Below are positions 15,251 through 24,360 of a DNA stretch of 64,000 bases, one piece after another. This DNA comes from Nocardia exalbida NBRC 100660 (lineage in GTDB: Bacteria; Actinomycetota; Actinomycetes; Mycobacteriales; Mycobacteriaceae), in NCBI RefSeq assembly GCF_000308575.1, contig NZ_BAFZ01000036.1, positions 1 to 64,000 of the forward strand, given 5' to 3'. Made by a program: the position numbers and the translations under genes. Within the stretch, counting starts at the first letter, position 1. Every line of letters starts with the position of its first letter. The notes below the pieces were generated by a model. It was not told the origin of the DNA. It saw nothing but the letters and a program-made list of their open reading frames with translations, and did no database searches.

Positions 15251-15278
15251 AACCCATTCCCAGATGCGGGAATGGGTT
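15251..15278. terminator. Hairpin with motif A at its core
   Basis: Perfect 11-bp arms (AACCCATTCCC and GGGAATGGGTT) with a six-base loop, 24 bases after the stop at 15226. The centre, 15257-15272, is a motif A copy (TTCCCA-GATG-CGGGAA). No T-tract follows, so it could be an operator, an RNA hairpin or both. Confidence 0.5.
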
Positions 15279-15346
15279 GCTGAGTCCGAAGGTTGGCAGT
15301 GGTAGACGTAGACCATCGAGGCTGCGGCTCTGGTGTCCAACCCCCA

Positions 15347-15389
15347 CAACGGCCGGTGGCCTGCCGGTGCCACCGGCCGTTGCTTTTGG
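15347..15389 (+). terminator. Intrinsic terminator ending the substrate block
   Basis: Perfect 13-bp arms CAACGGCCGGTGG and CCACCGGCCGTTG around a ten-base loop, followed by CTTTTGG. It separates the 12608-15226 genes from eccA. Confidence 0.75.
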
Positions 15390-15601
15390 GTTCAGATCGT
15401 CGGGATGAGGGACCGGCGATCTGTGTTCAGACAGTACCCTCTTCTGTCGGAACGTTCAATAGCGTGCACCTAAATAGCGGCAAGAATTTTGCGGAAGCCC
15501 TGTGACCTGCTGCGCGGCGGCTGGGGGACCGGATCGCGGCTGGCCAGCCGCCGCCGAAGGGGTCGTCTGCAGGCGGATGATTGCCGACCCCGAGGTAAAC
15601 A

Positions 15602-15619
15602 TACCGTTAACTGACGGCA
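15602..15619. promoter_or_regulatory. Motif B palindrome (TACCGTT-AACT-GACGGCA)
   Basis: Member of the TGCCGTT-N4-AACGGTA family, in reversed orientation, 48 bp upstream of the motif A copy before eccA. Apart from these two palindromes and the terminator at 15347, I see nothing else in the 528-base gap 15227-15754. Confidence 0.5.
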
Positions 15620-15666
15620 CGTTCAAAATTGGCATGTGGGGGCGGCGGCGAGCGGCGCCTCCAGTC

Positions 15667-15682
15667 TTCCCATCATTGGGAA
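15667..15682. promoter_or_regulatory. Motif A palindrome, perfect copy upstream of eccA
   Basis: TTCCCATCATTGGGAA, both arms matching consensus, ending 72 bases before the eccA GTG. This is one of three perfect copies in the window and the best reference for the motif. Confidence 0.75.
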
Positions 15683-15754
15683 GTTGCCGAGTCCGGAGCG
15701 TGACCGCCGGAATCTATCGTTCGAGCAGGCTAGATCGGCGGAAGGGAAGTCCGA

Positions 15755-17515
15755 GTGTCAGCGGCCGAGGACGCGTTCTACACGGGTGTTCAGAATCTTG
15801 GGTTGGTCGCCGGTGGCGTGCGCAACGAGCAGCATGCGGCGGCGGCGTTTCGGGCCGCCACCGATCTCGACCCGGACATGTGCGACGCCTGGCTGGGGCG
15901 CGCCATGGCGGGGGAGGTCACCTCGGAGGTGATCTACGGCGCCTACCGCTCGGTGCACAATCTCTACCGCGACCAGCAGCGGGCCGGGCTGGTCGATCGC
16001 GCGCTGTGGTGCCAGGTCGAGATCGGCATGTACGGACTGCGCGTCGCCATGGCCGACCGCGACCAGATCGCCATAGCGCAGGCGTGCTCGTATGCCGAAG
16101 GCGGTGAATGGCAGGAAGCCGCGGCGATTCTCGACGAGGTCCCCCGCGACGACGTCTCCGACTTCGTGCGCATGTCGCTGTACTTCCGGACCAAGCAGTG
16201 GCCGGAGGTGCTCTCCCTGCGCACCGCGCGACCGTCACTGGAGGACGGCCTCCTCGACATCGCCGCCGAATTGATGACCGCCCAGTCGCTGGCGCACCTG
16301 GGCCGCTTCGGCGAGGCCATGCCGCGCGCGCAGCGGATCGTGGAGGACAGTTCCTCGGGCAGTCTGTCCTACATCTGGGCCGACGCGCACTTCCTGCTCG
16401 GCATGCTGATGCGGCACAACGGTGATCACGACGCCGCCGAGAAGGTCCTCAAGGGGCTCCAGGGTTCGGCGCTGTGGCCCGAGCGCGAGGAATGGCAGCG
16501 CGCGGTGCGGGACAAGTCGTACCGATTCGAGGTCGCCACCGCGGAACTCATCGCGTCCCGGACCAACAGGTGGGACCCGAAGACGGGTGATGATCCGCGC
16601 GAGGCGGCCGCCACCGCGGCGCGGGCGGAGCGCGAGAGTCTCCTCACCGAGGCCTCGGACCTGTTGCAGGCGCAGATCGGCATGGATTCGGTCAAGGAAC
16701 AGGTCGACCGGCTCAAGTCCGGCGTGCTGATGGACCAGGTGCGCGCCAAGCGCGGGCTCGCCGTGGATTCGAAGTCGCAGCACCTGATCTTCTCGGGTCC
16801 GCCCGGTACCGGCAAGACGACCATCGCCCGCGTGATCGCCAAGATCTTCGCCGGCCTGGGTGTCGTGGAGAACGCCGACGTGATCGAGGTGTCCCGCAAC
16901 GACATGGTCGGCACGCACCTGGGCCATACGGCGCCCAAGACCAACGCGCTGATCGACTCGGCGCTCGGCGGTGTGCTCTTCATCGACGAGGCGTACACGC
17001 TGATCCAGGAGGGTCTTTCCGGCGGCGACGCGTTCGGTAAGGAAGCGGTGGACACGCTGCTGGCGCGGATGGAGAACGATCGGGACAAACTCGTGGTGAT
17101 CATCGCCGGATACGAGGACCAGATCGACCGGTTCCTCGCGTCCAACGACGGCCTCGCCTCGCGATTCACCAAGCGCATCCGTTTCGCCAGCTACGGCGCC
17201 GACGAGTTGGTGCAGATCGCCGAGCACATCGCGCGCAACAAGGACTCCATCCTGTCCGAGCAGGCACGCGAGGTGCTGCGCCTGCGCTGCGAGGAGTTGG
17301 CGGGGCAGACCAAGAACGGACGGCGGCTGATCGATCTGGCCGGTAACGGCCGGTTCGTGCGCAACGTGATCGAGGCCGCCGAAGCCGAGCGTGACTACCG
17401 CTTCACCAGGGAGAACGCCGACATCGCCGCGATGACCGACGAAGAGCTCATGACGATCGACGCGTTCGACGTCAGCGCGGCGCTGGAGGGCTTGGCGCCG
17501 AGCACGCGAGTGTGA
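15755..17515 (+). CDS. eccA: ESX AAA+ ATPase EccA
   Basis: 586 residues from GTG, close to the usual EccA length of about 570-620. Residues 1-290 form the TPR-like helical N-terminal domain. Residues 315-586 form the CbxX/CfqX-type AAA+ domain: Walker A GPPGTGKT (348-355), Walker B GVLFIDEAY, a sensor region with VIIAGYEDQ, and an arginine-rich SRFTKRI segment. EccA is a cytosolic ATPase thought to act on EspG-PPE complexes and substrates. Here it opens the machinery operon, whereas in mycobacterial ESX-2 eccA is at the far end. It has its own motif A and motif B sites. Confidence 0.95.
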   Translation: MSAAEDAFYTGVQNLGLVAGGVRNEQHAAAAFRAATDLDPDMCDAWLGRAMAGEVTSEVIYGAYRSVHNLYRDQQRAGLVDRALWCQVEIGMYGLRVAMADRDQIAIAQACSYAEGGEWQEAAAILDEVPRDDVSDFVRMSLYFRTKQWPEVLSLRTARPSLEDGLLDIAAELMTAQSLAHLGRFGEAMPRAQRIVEDSSSGSLSYIWADAHFLLGMLMRHNGDHDAAEKVLKGLQGSALWPEREEWQRAVRDKSYRFEVATAELIASRTNRWDPKTGDDPREAAATAARAERESLLTEASDLLQAQIGMDSVKEQVDRLKSGVLMDQVRAKRGLAVDSKSQHLIFSGPPGTGKTTIARVIAKIFAGLGVVENADVIEVSRNDMVGTHLGHTAPKTNALIDSALGGVLFIDEAYTLIQEGLSGGDAFGKEAVDTLLARMENDRDKLVVIIAGYEDQIDRFLASNDGLASRFTKRIRFASYGADELVQIAEHIARNKDSILSEQAREVLRLRCEELAGQTKNGRRLIDLAGNGRFVRNVIEAAEAERDYRFTRENADIAAMTDEELMTIDAFDVSAALEGLAPSTRV

Positions 17516-17532
17516 GGCGTCCGCTGATCCGA

Positions 17533-17548
17533 TTCCCAGAGTTGGGAA
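17533..17548. promoter_or_regulatory. Motif A palindrome, perfect copy upstream of eccB
   Basis: TTCCCAGAGTTGGGAA, 18 bp after the eccA stop and ending 71 bases before the eccB start. It implies that eccB-eccC can be transcribed separately from eccA. Confidence 0.75.
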
Positions 17549-17619
17549 TAGGGGTCGTATTCATGCTGTGACCGCTGGTTACGGTGTGGTTGGCAGGGCG
17601 GCGGAAGGAACGGGAACCG

Positions 17620-19173
17620 GTGGCGCGCTTCCGGGTTGTGACGAAACACCAGATTTCCGGCTGGCGTTTTCTGCTGCGCCGGATAGAGCATGCGCTGGTC
17701 CGTCGAGACGCGTCGATGATCGATGATCCGCAACGTGGTCGCTCGACCGCCTTGTCCATCGGCATCGCGCTCGCGTGCGTGCTCATCGCGGGTGCCGCCG
17801 TGCTGGCCTTCTTCAAACCCGCCAAGAAGGTCGGGGACTCGAAGATCGTGGCGGAGAAGGACACCGGCGCGCTGTTCGTGCGGTTGAACAACCGGCTGTT
17901 CCCGGCACTGAATCTCACCTCGGCACGGCTGATCGTCGGTTCTCCCGACAAGCCCGTGCAGGTCTCGCGCGATGAGCTGTCGAAGTACCCGCGCGGGCCG
18001 TGGGTCGGCATTCCCGGTGCGCCCGGCAGCATCGTCGACACCGACGAGAGGGATTCGTCGTGGACGGTCTGTGACACGGCGCGAACCGGTGCGGCCGCGC
18101 CGGTCAACCCCTCGACCGGCCTGCCGACCTTGAGCCGCTCCGCGGTGCGGACCACGGCCATCGGTGGTCCGCTGACCGTGGACGGCGACGCCAACCGCCC
18201 GCTGGGTGACGGTGAGGCCCGTCTGCTGCGCGACGACACCACGACCTGGCTGGTGTACGGCGATGCCGAGAAGGGCGTGGTGCGCGCCGCGATCGACCTC
18301 GCGAGCACCGCGGTGGCCATGGCGCTCGGCATCGATTCGACCGCTCCGGTGATGGCGGCTTCCAAGGGCCTGGTCAACGCGATTCCGGAAGCGCCTCCGC
18401 TGCGAGTGCCCGACGTGCCGGGCAAGGGCGAGTCGATCACGCTGAACAACGGATTCACCACGCCGGTCGGGTCGGTACTCACCGTGTCGGCGCCGGATCA
18501 GGGGGCTTCGTACTATCTCGTCTCGCAGACCGGGCTGGTGCGGATCAGCTCCGTGCTGGCGGCGATGGTCCGGAACGCGGACTCGCAAGGTTCGGTGTCC
18601 ACCCGCGCGGTAGGGCCAGACGTGATCGCGTCGAATCTGCGCCCCGGACAGTGGCCCGGCACCGCGTCCTACCCGGTCCGTCCGATTCGCCTGGTCGATC
18701 CCGAACGGTCCGGCGTGACCTGCTTGCACTGGGCGCGCACCGGAAGCGATCCGAACGCGATGACGGAACTGTTGGTGGGCAGGCAATTACCGCTCACGAA
18801 AGACGAGCAGGGGCGCGCGGTGGACCTGGTGACCTCCGCCGCGTCGCGCGGCACCACCGCCGACGCGGCGTACCTGCCGAGAGACACCGGCCGTTTCGTG
18901 CAGGTGACCGGCGCCGAAGCGGGGTCTCCGCTGCGGGAATCGCTCTACTGGGTCTCCGACAGCGGCGTCCGCTACGGCATCATCGCCGATCCGAGCAGCA
19001 GCGGCGGTACCGATCCCTCCCTGATCGCCCTCGGGCTGCGGGCTCCGGTCCCGGCGCCGTGGAGCATCATCTCCCTGTTCGCGGTCGGACCTGCTCTGTC
19101 CCAGAAGGAAGCGCGCATTCAACACGACGGAATTCCGAACAACAAGATCGTTGCCGGGCTGGGTGGTTCGTAG
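17620..19173 (+). CDS. eccB: ESX core component EccB
   Basis: 517 residues from GTG at 17620, chosen because it gives MARFRVVTKHQISGWRFLLRRIEHALVRRD, the standard EccB N-terminus, behind SD GGAAGGAA. A GTG at 17584 would add 12 unlikely residues. One transmembrane helix (TALSIGIALACVLIAGAAV) is near residues 42-64. The rest is periplasmic with the repeat-containing EccB fold, including paired cysteines (SSWTVCDTA, SGVTCLHWA). EccB is part of the inner-membrane ESX complex. Its stop overlaps the eccC start by one base. Confidence 0.95.
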   Translation: MARFRVVTKHQISGWRFLLRRIEHALVRRDASMIDDPQRGRSTALSIGIALACVLIAGAAVLAFFKPAKKVGDSKIVAEKDTGALFVRLNNRLFPALNLTSARLIVGSPDKPVQVSRDELSKYPRGPWVGIPGAPGSIVDTDERDSSWTVCDTARTGAAAPVNPSTGLPTLSRSAVRTTAIGGPLTVDGDANRPLGDGEARLLRDDTTTWLVYGDAEKGVVRAAIDLASTAVAMALGIDSTAPVMAASKGLVNAIPEAPPLRVPDVPGKGESITLNNGFTTPVGSVLTVSAPDQGASYYLVSQTGLVRISSVLAAMVRNADSQGSVSTRAVGPDVIASNLRPGQWPGTASYPVRPIRLVDPERSGVTCLHWARTGSDPNAMTELLVGRQLPLTKDEQGRAVDLVTSAASRGTTADAAYLPRDTGRFVQVTGAEAGSPLRESLYWVSDSGVRYGIIADPSSSGGTDPSLIALGLRAPVPAPWSIISLFAVGPALSQKEARIQHDGIPNNKIVAGLGGS

Positions 19174-22100
19174 TGACCAGCACTCGCCGATTCGTCCGGC
19201 CCGCCCGGACGGTGCGCGGTCCGAAGGCCCCCGCCGTGACCGAGTTGCGGTTGCAGCCGCCGACCGAGCTGCCCAAACCGGTTCCGGCATCGCGGCTTCG
19301 GATGATCATGCCCGTGGTCATGGTGGCGGCCATGTGCGGGATGATGGTCATGATGTTCCGCGGCGGCGGAACCATGAACCCGATGATGCTGATGTTCCCG
19401 GCCATGATGCTGGTGTCGATGTTCGGCATGATGGGCGGCGCGCTCGGGGGCAACTCCGGCGGCGCGGCGAGCCTCAACGAGGAACGCAAGGACTACCTGC
19501 GCAGCCTCACCGACAACCGTAAGACGGTGCACGCGGCGGAAGCCGAACTGTATGCCTTCCTGCGCTACACCCATCCCGGCCCCGACGAGATCGCCCGGCT
19601 GATCGGCGGCAAGCGGATGTGGGAGGTGCAGGTCGCGAGTCCGCAGTTCCTGCGGGTGCGAGTCGGCCGTGGGCGCATCGCCAACCAGGTGCGCGTCATC
19701 GTTCCCGAAGCCGCGCCCACCTCCGATCTGGACCCGGTCGGCGTCGTCGAACTGACCCGTTTCGCCAAGGCGTACTCCACGGTCGGCGGCATGCCCGTCG
19801 CGATCAATCTGCTGTCCGCGCCGCAGGTCGGCATCGACGGTGACCCGCAACTGGTCACCGGCTTGATCCGCGCGATGATCGCCGAAGTCGCGGTGCTACA
19901 CGGTCCGGACCAGGTGGCCGTCGCGGCAGTGCTGTCGGATCCGGACGCGCCGGAATGGGCGTGGCTGAAATGGCTGCCGCACACCCAGCATCCGAACGAG
20001 ACCGACGCCATCGGCTCCAGCCGGATGGTGTACCGCACCGTCGCGGAGCTGCGTACCAAGGTGCTCGCGGGGCTCAATCGCGGTCCGTTCTCGGCGAATT
20101 CGCAACCCACTCTGGATCGCACGCACTACCTGCTGATCGTCGACGTCGCCGGACCCGCGAGCGACCGCGACATCTCCGGCATCGATGGGTGCACGTGGCT
20201 GCGGCTGGGGGCCTCGGAGCAGAATCTCCCGCGCGCGCTGCGCTTCACCGTCACCGAGGACCGCTCGCTGAACGAGGTGTCCCCGCGCGGGGTGCGGCGG
20301 GTCGGAGTGGCCGATTCGCTGTCCGTGGCGTCCATGACGTCGATGGCGCGCAGTCTTTCGCCGTACCGGTTGTCGACCGTCGTGGAGGCGGTGGCCGCCG
20401 AGCAGGCCAGCGGCGGTACGTCTTGGGAGGAGATGGTCGGCGTCGCCGACCCCGGCGCTATTCGCGTCGAGCAAGTGTGGATCCGGCGGCGCGACGAGGA
20501 CCGGGCACGTCTCAACATTCCGTTCGGTCACGACCCGGCCGGCGGTGTCGTCTATCTCGATATCAAGGAATCGGCCGAAGAAGGCATGGGCCCGCACGGC
20601 ATGTGCATCGGCGCGACCGGATCGGGTAAGTCCGAATTCCTCCGTACGCTGGTGCTTTCGGCGGTGGCGACACATTCCCCTGATGTCTTGAACCTGCTTC
20701 TCGTCGACTTCAAAGGCGGCGCGACCTTCCTCGGATTCGACCGGCTGTCGCACGTGACGGCCGTGGTGACGAACATGGAAGAGGAAGCCGACCTCGTCAC
20801 CCGTATGGAAGACGTCATCAACGGCGAAATGGCGCGGCGGCAACGCATTCTGCGTGACGCCGGCAATTTCGCCAGCGTCGCCGACTACGAGCGCGCCAGA
20901 GAGCAGGGTGCGGATCTGCGGCCGTTGCCAACGCTGCTGATCATCCTCGACGAATTCGCCGAATTGCTCGAGCAGTACCCGAACTTCTCGAAGCTCTTCG
21001 TAGCTATCGGCCGACTGGGTCGATCGCTGCGCATCCACCTGCTGCTCGCGTCGCAGAAAGTGCCGGCCAACCGGATGGGTGAGCTGGAAGCGCACCTTTC
21101 CTACCGCATCGCGCTGCGCACCAATCAGACCAGTGACTCCCGCGACGCGATCGGCACCGCGGACGCCTATCACCTGCCGAAGAAGCCGGGTGCGGGTTAT
21201 CTGCGGGTCGGCTCCGGCGACCTCCAGCGGTTCCAGGCCGCGTACGTGGGCGAGAAATACTCTCCCCCCGCGCAGGTGTCGGCGGCCTCCGCGCAACGCG
21301 CGCGACGGCCCGGTGGCGGATACCGGCCGCCGCAACGCTTCACCGCCGGGCATATCGCCGACACTCGGCCCGCGGTGGTCGAGCCTGTGGTCGTCCAGGA
21401 AGCGACCGAGGCCGCCGACGGCGAGTCGATCACCGTGATGGAAGCGGTGTTGCAGCAACTGGCCCGGCACGGAAATCCCGCTCACAAGATGTGGCTGCCG
21501 CCGCTGGTCACGCCGCCCACCTTGGAGCGGATGATTCGCGCCGTGCCCCAGGGAGCGTTGCAGATGCCGTTGGCGCTGGTGGACAAGCCGCGTCAACAGC
21601 GTCAGGACGTCTGGTCGGTCGACATGTCCGGTGGTGGCGGCCACATGGCCATCGTCGGCGGTACGCAGTCCGGCAAATCGACGGCGCTGCAGTCGTTCAT
21701 CCTGTCCGCGGCGCTGACTCATACTCCCGAACAGGTGCAGTTCTACTGCCTGGACTTCTCCGGCGGCGGCTTGTCGGCGTTGGCGAATCTCCCGCACGTC
21801 GGATCGGTCGCCGCGGCCAGGGACGGCGACCGCATCCGGCGCACGATCGCGTTGGTGACGAACCTGCTCGAGAGCAGGCAGTCGCTGTTCGCCGAATTCG
21901 GTATCGACACCATCCGGAAGTTCCGCACGGTGCGTGACGGGCCGGGTGGGGCGCCCTGGCTCGACCGTGATCCCTACGGTGATGTCTTCTTGGTGATCGA
22001 CGGATGGGACGTCGGGTTCGGTACGAACGGCCCGTACTACGACGAGTACACCCCGGTGATGGAATCCCTCGCCCTGCAGGGTTTGAACTACGGCATTCAC

Positions 22101-23177
22101 TTGGTGGTGAGCAGTTCACGCTGGATCGCTATTCGCCCCGCGATCAAGGACCTGATGCAGACTCGCCTCGAGATGCGTCTGGGCGACCTGGCCGACACGA
22201 CCTTCAATGTCCACCGCGCTGTGGTCGCGGCGATCCCCGCCAATCGGCCTGGGCGCTGCATCTCGACCGACGGCCTGCACATGCTGACGGCGTTACCACG
22301 TATCGACGGGGTGGGAGAATCGGATTCGGCCGCAGAGGGCCTCGCCGCCGCGACCGCCGAAGTCGCTCAACGCTATACAGACCGGCGGGCGCCGCAGGTC
22401 AAACTGCTTCCTCCACGCGTTGGCATGGACGAAGTGCGCATCGGTTGGCCGGCGCCGCAAACGCTCGCTCAGCGTCTGATCGTGCCCTTCGGTCTCCGGG
22501 AATCCGATCTGCGGCCCGCGACGATCGATTTCAGTGTCTCGACGCACTTCATCGTGCTCGGCTCGACCGGGTCCGGCAAGTCCACCACCTTGGCCGCGAT
22601 GCTGGAGTCCATCCGGCGCCAGTTCGACCCCTCGCAGGCCCGCGTGCTGCTGATCGACTACCGCAGGCGGCATCTGGAGACGGTGCCGCAGGAAATGCTC
22701 ATCGGGCACGTGACCAACGAACGCGACGTGCGCGATGCGCTACCGGCGCTGGTGGAGAAGATGCGTTCGCGGCGCCCACCGGAGAACGTGACCCCTCGGC
22801 AGCTCGCGGAGCGGTCGTGGTGGACCGGGCCGGAGGTCTTCGTCGTGATCGACGACTATCACATGATCGCGCAGCGTGGCGCGCTGAACCCCCTGGAACC
22901 GTTGAAGGACATCATCGTCGATGGCCGCGACACCGGCTTGCACGTGATCGCCGCCCGTAATATCGCCCAGGCGGATACCGCGCTCTACGACAACGTGATC
23001 GGGCAGATGAAGAACCTCAACTCCTCGGGACTGATCATGGACGGCTCGAAGCTCGACGGTGTGCTGATCGGTGACGTCCGAGCTGCCAAACAACCGCCCG
23101 GCCGGGGAATCTTGGTGGAGCCCATGAACTCTCGCCGGGATCTCGTCCAGGTGGCCTGGGTACCCCAGCAGATCTGA
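19173..23177 (+). CDS. eccC: ESX motor ATPase EccC (three FtsK/SpoIIIE domains, fused)
   Basis: 1334 residues from GTG at 19173, overlapping the eccB stop; a longer in-frame extension would run inside eccB and is rejected. Two membrane segments lie near residues 45-90 in an extremely Met-rich stretch (MVVMVAAMCGMMVMMF, MMLMFPAMMLVSMFGMMGG). Walker A motifs: GATGSGKS near 480, GGTQSGKS near 829, GSTGSGKS near 1130. Domain 1 keeps a full Walker B (LLIILDEFAE), domain 2 has a weaker one (FLVIDGWD), domain 3 has VVIDDY. EccC recognises substrate C-terminal signals and powers export. It is a single chain as in ESX-2, 3, 4 and 5, not split as in ESX-1. Confidence 0.96.
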   Translation: MTSTRRFVRPARTVRGPKAPAVTELRLQPPTELPKPVPASRLRMIMPVVMVAAMCGMMVMMFRGGGTMNPMMLMFPAMMLVSMFGMMGGALGGNSGGAASLNEERKDYLRSLTDNRKTVHAAEAELYAFLRYTHPGPDEIARLIGGKRMWEVQVASPQFLRVRVGRGRIANQVRVIVPEAAPTSDLDPVGVVELTRFAKAYSTVGGMPVAINLLSAPQVGIDGDPQLVTGLIRAMIAEVAVLHGPDQVAVAAVLSDPDAPEWAWLKWLPHTQHPNETDAIGSSRMVYRTVAELRTKVLAGLNRGPFSANSQPTLDRTHYLLIVDVAGPASDRDISGIDGCTWLRLGASEQNLPRALRFTVTEDRSLNEVSPRGVRRVGVADSLSVASMTSMARSLSPYRLSTVVEAVAAEQASGGTSWEEMVGVADPGAIRVEQVWIRRRDEDRARLNIPFGHDPAGGVVYLDIKESAEEGMGPHGMCIGATGSGKSEFLRTLVLSAVATHSPDVLNLLLVDFKGGATFLGFDRLSHVTAVVTNMEEEADLVTRMEDVINGEMARRQRILRDAGNFASVADYERAREQGADLRPLPTLLIILDEFAELLEQYPNFSKLFVAIGRLGRSLRIHLLLASQKVPANRMGELEAHLSYRIALRTNQTSDSRDAIGTADAYHLPKKPGAGYLRVGSGDLQRFQAAYVGEKYSPPAQVSAASAQRARRPGGGYRPPQRFTAGHIADTRPAVVEPVVVQEATEAADGESITVMEAVLQQLARHGNPAHKMWLPPLVTPPTLERMIRAVPQGALQMPLALVDKPRQQRQDVWSVDMSGGGGHMAIVGGTQSGKSTALQSFILSAALTHTPEQVQFYCLDFSGGGLSALANLPHVGSVAAARDGDRIRRTIALVTNLLESRQSLFAEFGIDTIRKFRTVRDGPGGAPWLDRDPYGDVFLVIDGWDVGFGTNGPYYDEYTPVMESLALQGLNYGIHLVVSSSRWIAIRPAIKDLMQTRLEMRLGDLADTTFNVHRAVVAAIPANRPGRCISTDGLHMLTALPRIDGVGESDSAAEGLAAATAEVAQRYTDRRAPQVKLLPPRVGMDEVRIGWPAPQTLAQRLIVPFGLRESDLRPATIDFSVSTHFIVLGSTGSGKSTTLAAMLESIRRQFDPSQARVLLIDYRRRHLETVPQEMLIGHVTNERDVRDALPALVEKMRSRRPPENVTPRQLAERSWWTGPEVFVVIDDYHMIAQRGALNPLEPLKDIIVDGRDTGLHVIAARNIAQADTALYDNVIGQMKNLNSSGLIMDGSKLDGVLIGDVRAAKQPPGRGILVEPMNSRRDLVQVAWVPQQI

Positions 23178-23189
23178 CTTCGAGCGTCC

Positions 23190-23205
23190 ATCCCAAGGTT
23201 GGGAA
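23190..23205. promoter_or_regulatory. Motif A palindrome upstream of the esx operon (ATCCCA-AGGT-TGGGAA)
   Basis: One mismatch from consensus, 13 bp after the eccC stop and 67 bases before the ATG at 23273. It shares the following context TGGGAATA...TTACCGTT with the 24539 copy (TTAACGTT). Confidence 0.65.
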
Positions 23206-23272
23206 TAAATTACCGTTTTCCTTAGCAGCCGCTCGTTCCGAGCTGGTAGTCGCGTTCGATTGGAGTCTCACC

Positions 23273-23548
23273 ATGGCACTCCCGGATCTCGGCAACGCGC
23301 CGCCGGAGGTGTGTCGGCACAGGTCTGCCCGTGCGACGCCATCGCGAATGAGGCGGACGCCACCGGAACGACAGGAAATCCGAGATCCAGCGGCGGTGTT
23401 CGTTCCCGGAGGAAGCCAGGAGGTGCCGGTACTGGAGAAACCCCCTGTAATCGGTGTGGTCGATGACGTCGATGGCCCGACCCGGGCATCGACGATTCCG
23501 ACGCACACGCTGTCAACGTCCTCGGCGAATCCGTCCGAGGCAAGGTAA
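23273..23548 (+). CDS. New 91-residue ESX-operon protein carrying the PPE tail motif
   Basis: ATG at 23273 with SD TGGAG seven bases upstream; the TAA at 23546 is 24 bp before the first esx start, so it appears to be the first gene of the esx operon. Residues 1-35 are Arg/Pro-rich. Residues 41-65 contain VFVPGGSQEVPVLEKPPVIG, which matches VFVPGEPQDVPVLEQPPVIG at the C-terminus of the PPE protein at 24965. The two DNA stretches differ at many synonymous third positions, which argues for selection on the peptide rather than a recent copy. No known domain. It could also be the decayed end of an ancestral PPE gene. Confidence 0.6.
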   Translation: MALPDLGNAPPEVCRHRSARATPSRMRRTPPERQEIRDPAAVFVPGGSQEVPVLEKPPVIGVVDDVDGPTRASTIPTHTLSTSSANPSEAR

Positions 23549-23572
23549 ACGCCTTATAGGATAGGAACAGAT

Positions 23573-23881
23573 ATGCCCATCGGCTACACCGGCGACCCGT
23601 CCGAAATCAATGCCGCCGCCAAGAAGTTTCACCACCATGCTGATACCTTCAAGAACCATCAGGGTATTCTCGATGGCATCAAGCAGGAATACGCGCCCGC
23701 CGTTCAGGGCGCGACCGGAAATGCCATCCAGGCGGCGCTGCAGGGTGCCCTCGACAAGGGCTCGAAGCTGCACGCGACCTTCATGGAAATCGTCGACGTG
23801 CTGAATTCCTCCGGCGCGAACTTCGACAGCCAGGACCAGGAGAACGCGTCGCAGGTCAACAAATACAACCTCAATTTCTGA
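23573..23881 (+). CDS. WXG100-family Esx protein (first of the pair)
   Basis: 102 residues from ATG (SD GGATAGGAA). The size, the helix-turn-helix hairpin and the position in a tandem pair after eccC identify an ESAT-6/CFP-10 superfamily member. The turn that normally carries W-x-G reads AVQGATG (44-46), so the Trp is lost. The C-terminus is KYNLNF, a hydrophobic end of the kind EccC binds in CFP-10-like proteins. It corresponds by position to EsxD or EsxC of ESX-2. It is exported as a heterodimer with the next protein. Confidence 0.85.
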   Translation: MPIGYTGDPSEINAAAKKFHHHADTFKNHQGILDGIKQEYAPAVQGATGNAIQAALQGALDKGSKLHATFMEIVDVLNSSGANFDSQDQENASQVNKYNLNF

Positions 23882-23923
23882 TGCCGGATCTGCGGCAGAA
23901 ACAATAGCGAAAGGTTTCGGAAA

Positions 23924-24229
23924 ATGGCTTTGAAGAACGATTACGATGCCGTCGAGGGCCTGACAGTCCGCACCGACGCGGTGCTCAACACCATGATGCT
24001 CGACGCGGGTGAGCGGGATACGCTGGCCAAGCTGCTCGCGGAGAACTTCCAGGGTGACGCCGGTACCTCGAACGGCGACCTGCAGGCTCGGGTCAAGCAG
24101 CAGATCGACCAGTACAACGAGGCACTGACTCAGCTGAAGTCGGCCACCAAGGCCGTCTCCGGCATCGACGGGCAGTTCCGCGTGGTCGACACTGGTCAGG
24201 CCATGCGTTTCTCGCAGATCGGGCTGTGA
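23924..24229 (+). CDS. WXG100-family Esx protein (second of the pair)
   Basis: 101 residues from ATG with SD GAAAGG. Helical hairpin of the ESAT-6 type. The turn reads NFQGDAG (F42-Q-G44), with Phe replacing the Trp of W-x-G. It lies 42 bp after the first esx gene and is followed by a long hairpin, so the pair is a discrete transcript end. It is likely the ESAT-6-side partner, secreted with the 23573 product. Confidence 0.85.
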   Translation: MALKNDYDAVEGLTVRTDAVLNTMMLDAGERDTLAKLLAENFQGDAGTSNGDLQARVKQQIDQYNEALTQLKSATKAVSGIDGQFRVVDTGQAMRFSQIGL

Positions 24230-24360
24230 CGACGCCGGTTCGGATCGCGATCCCGGTTCGAGCGGATCGTCCTGTGAGACACGAGCCGGCCCGGTGACGG
24301 TCGATCGAACTCGGTCGCGGCGCCCGCGTTGTGCCGGTGCCGCGGCCGATCGGAAATCCG

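Noticed and set aside
15251..15382. Possible structured RNA or riboswitch upstream of eccA
   Set aside because: The visible structures are two simple hairpins, one of them a terminator 370 bp before the start; no conserved riboswitch core recognised.
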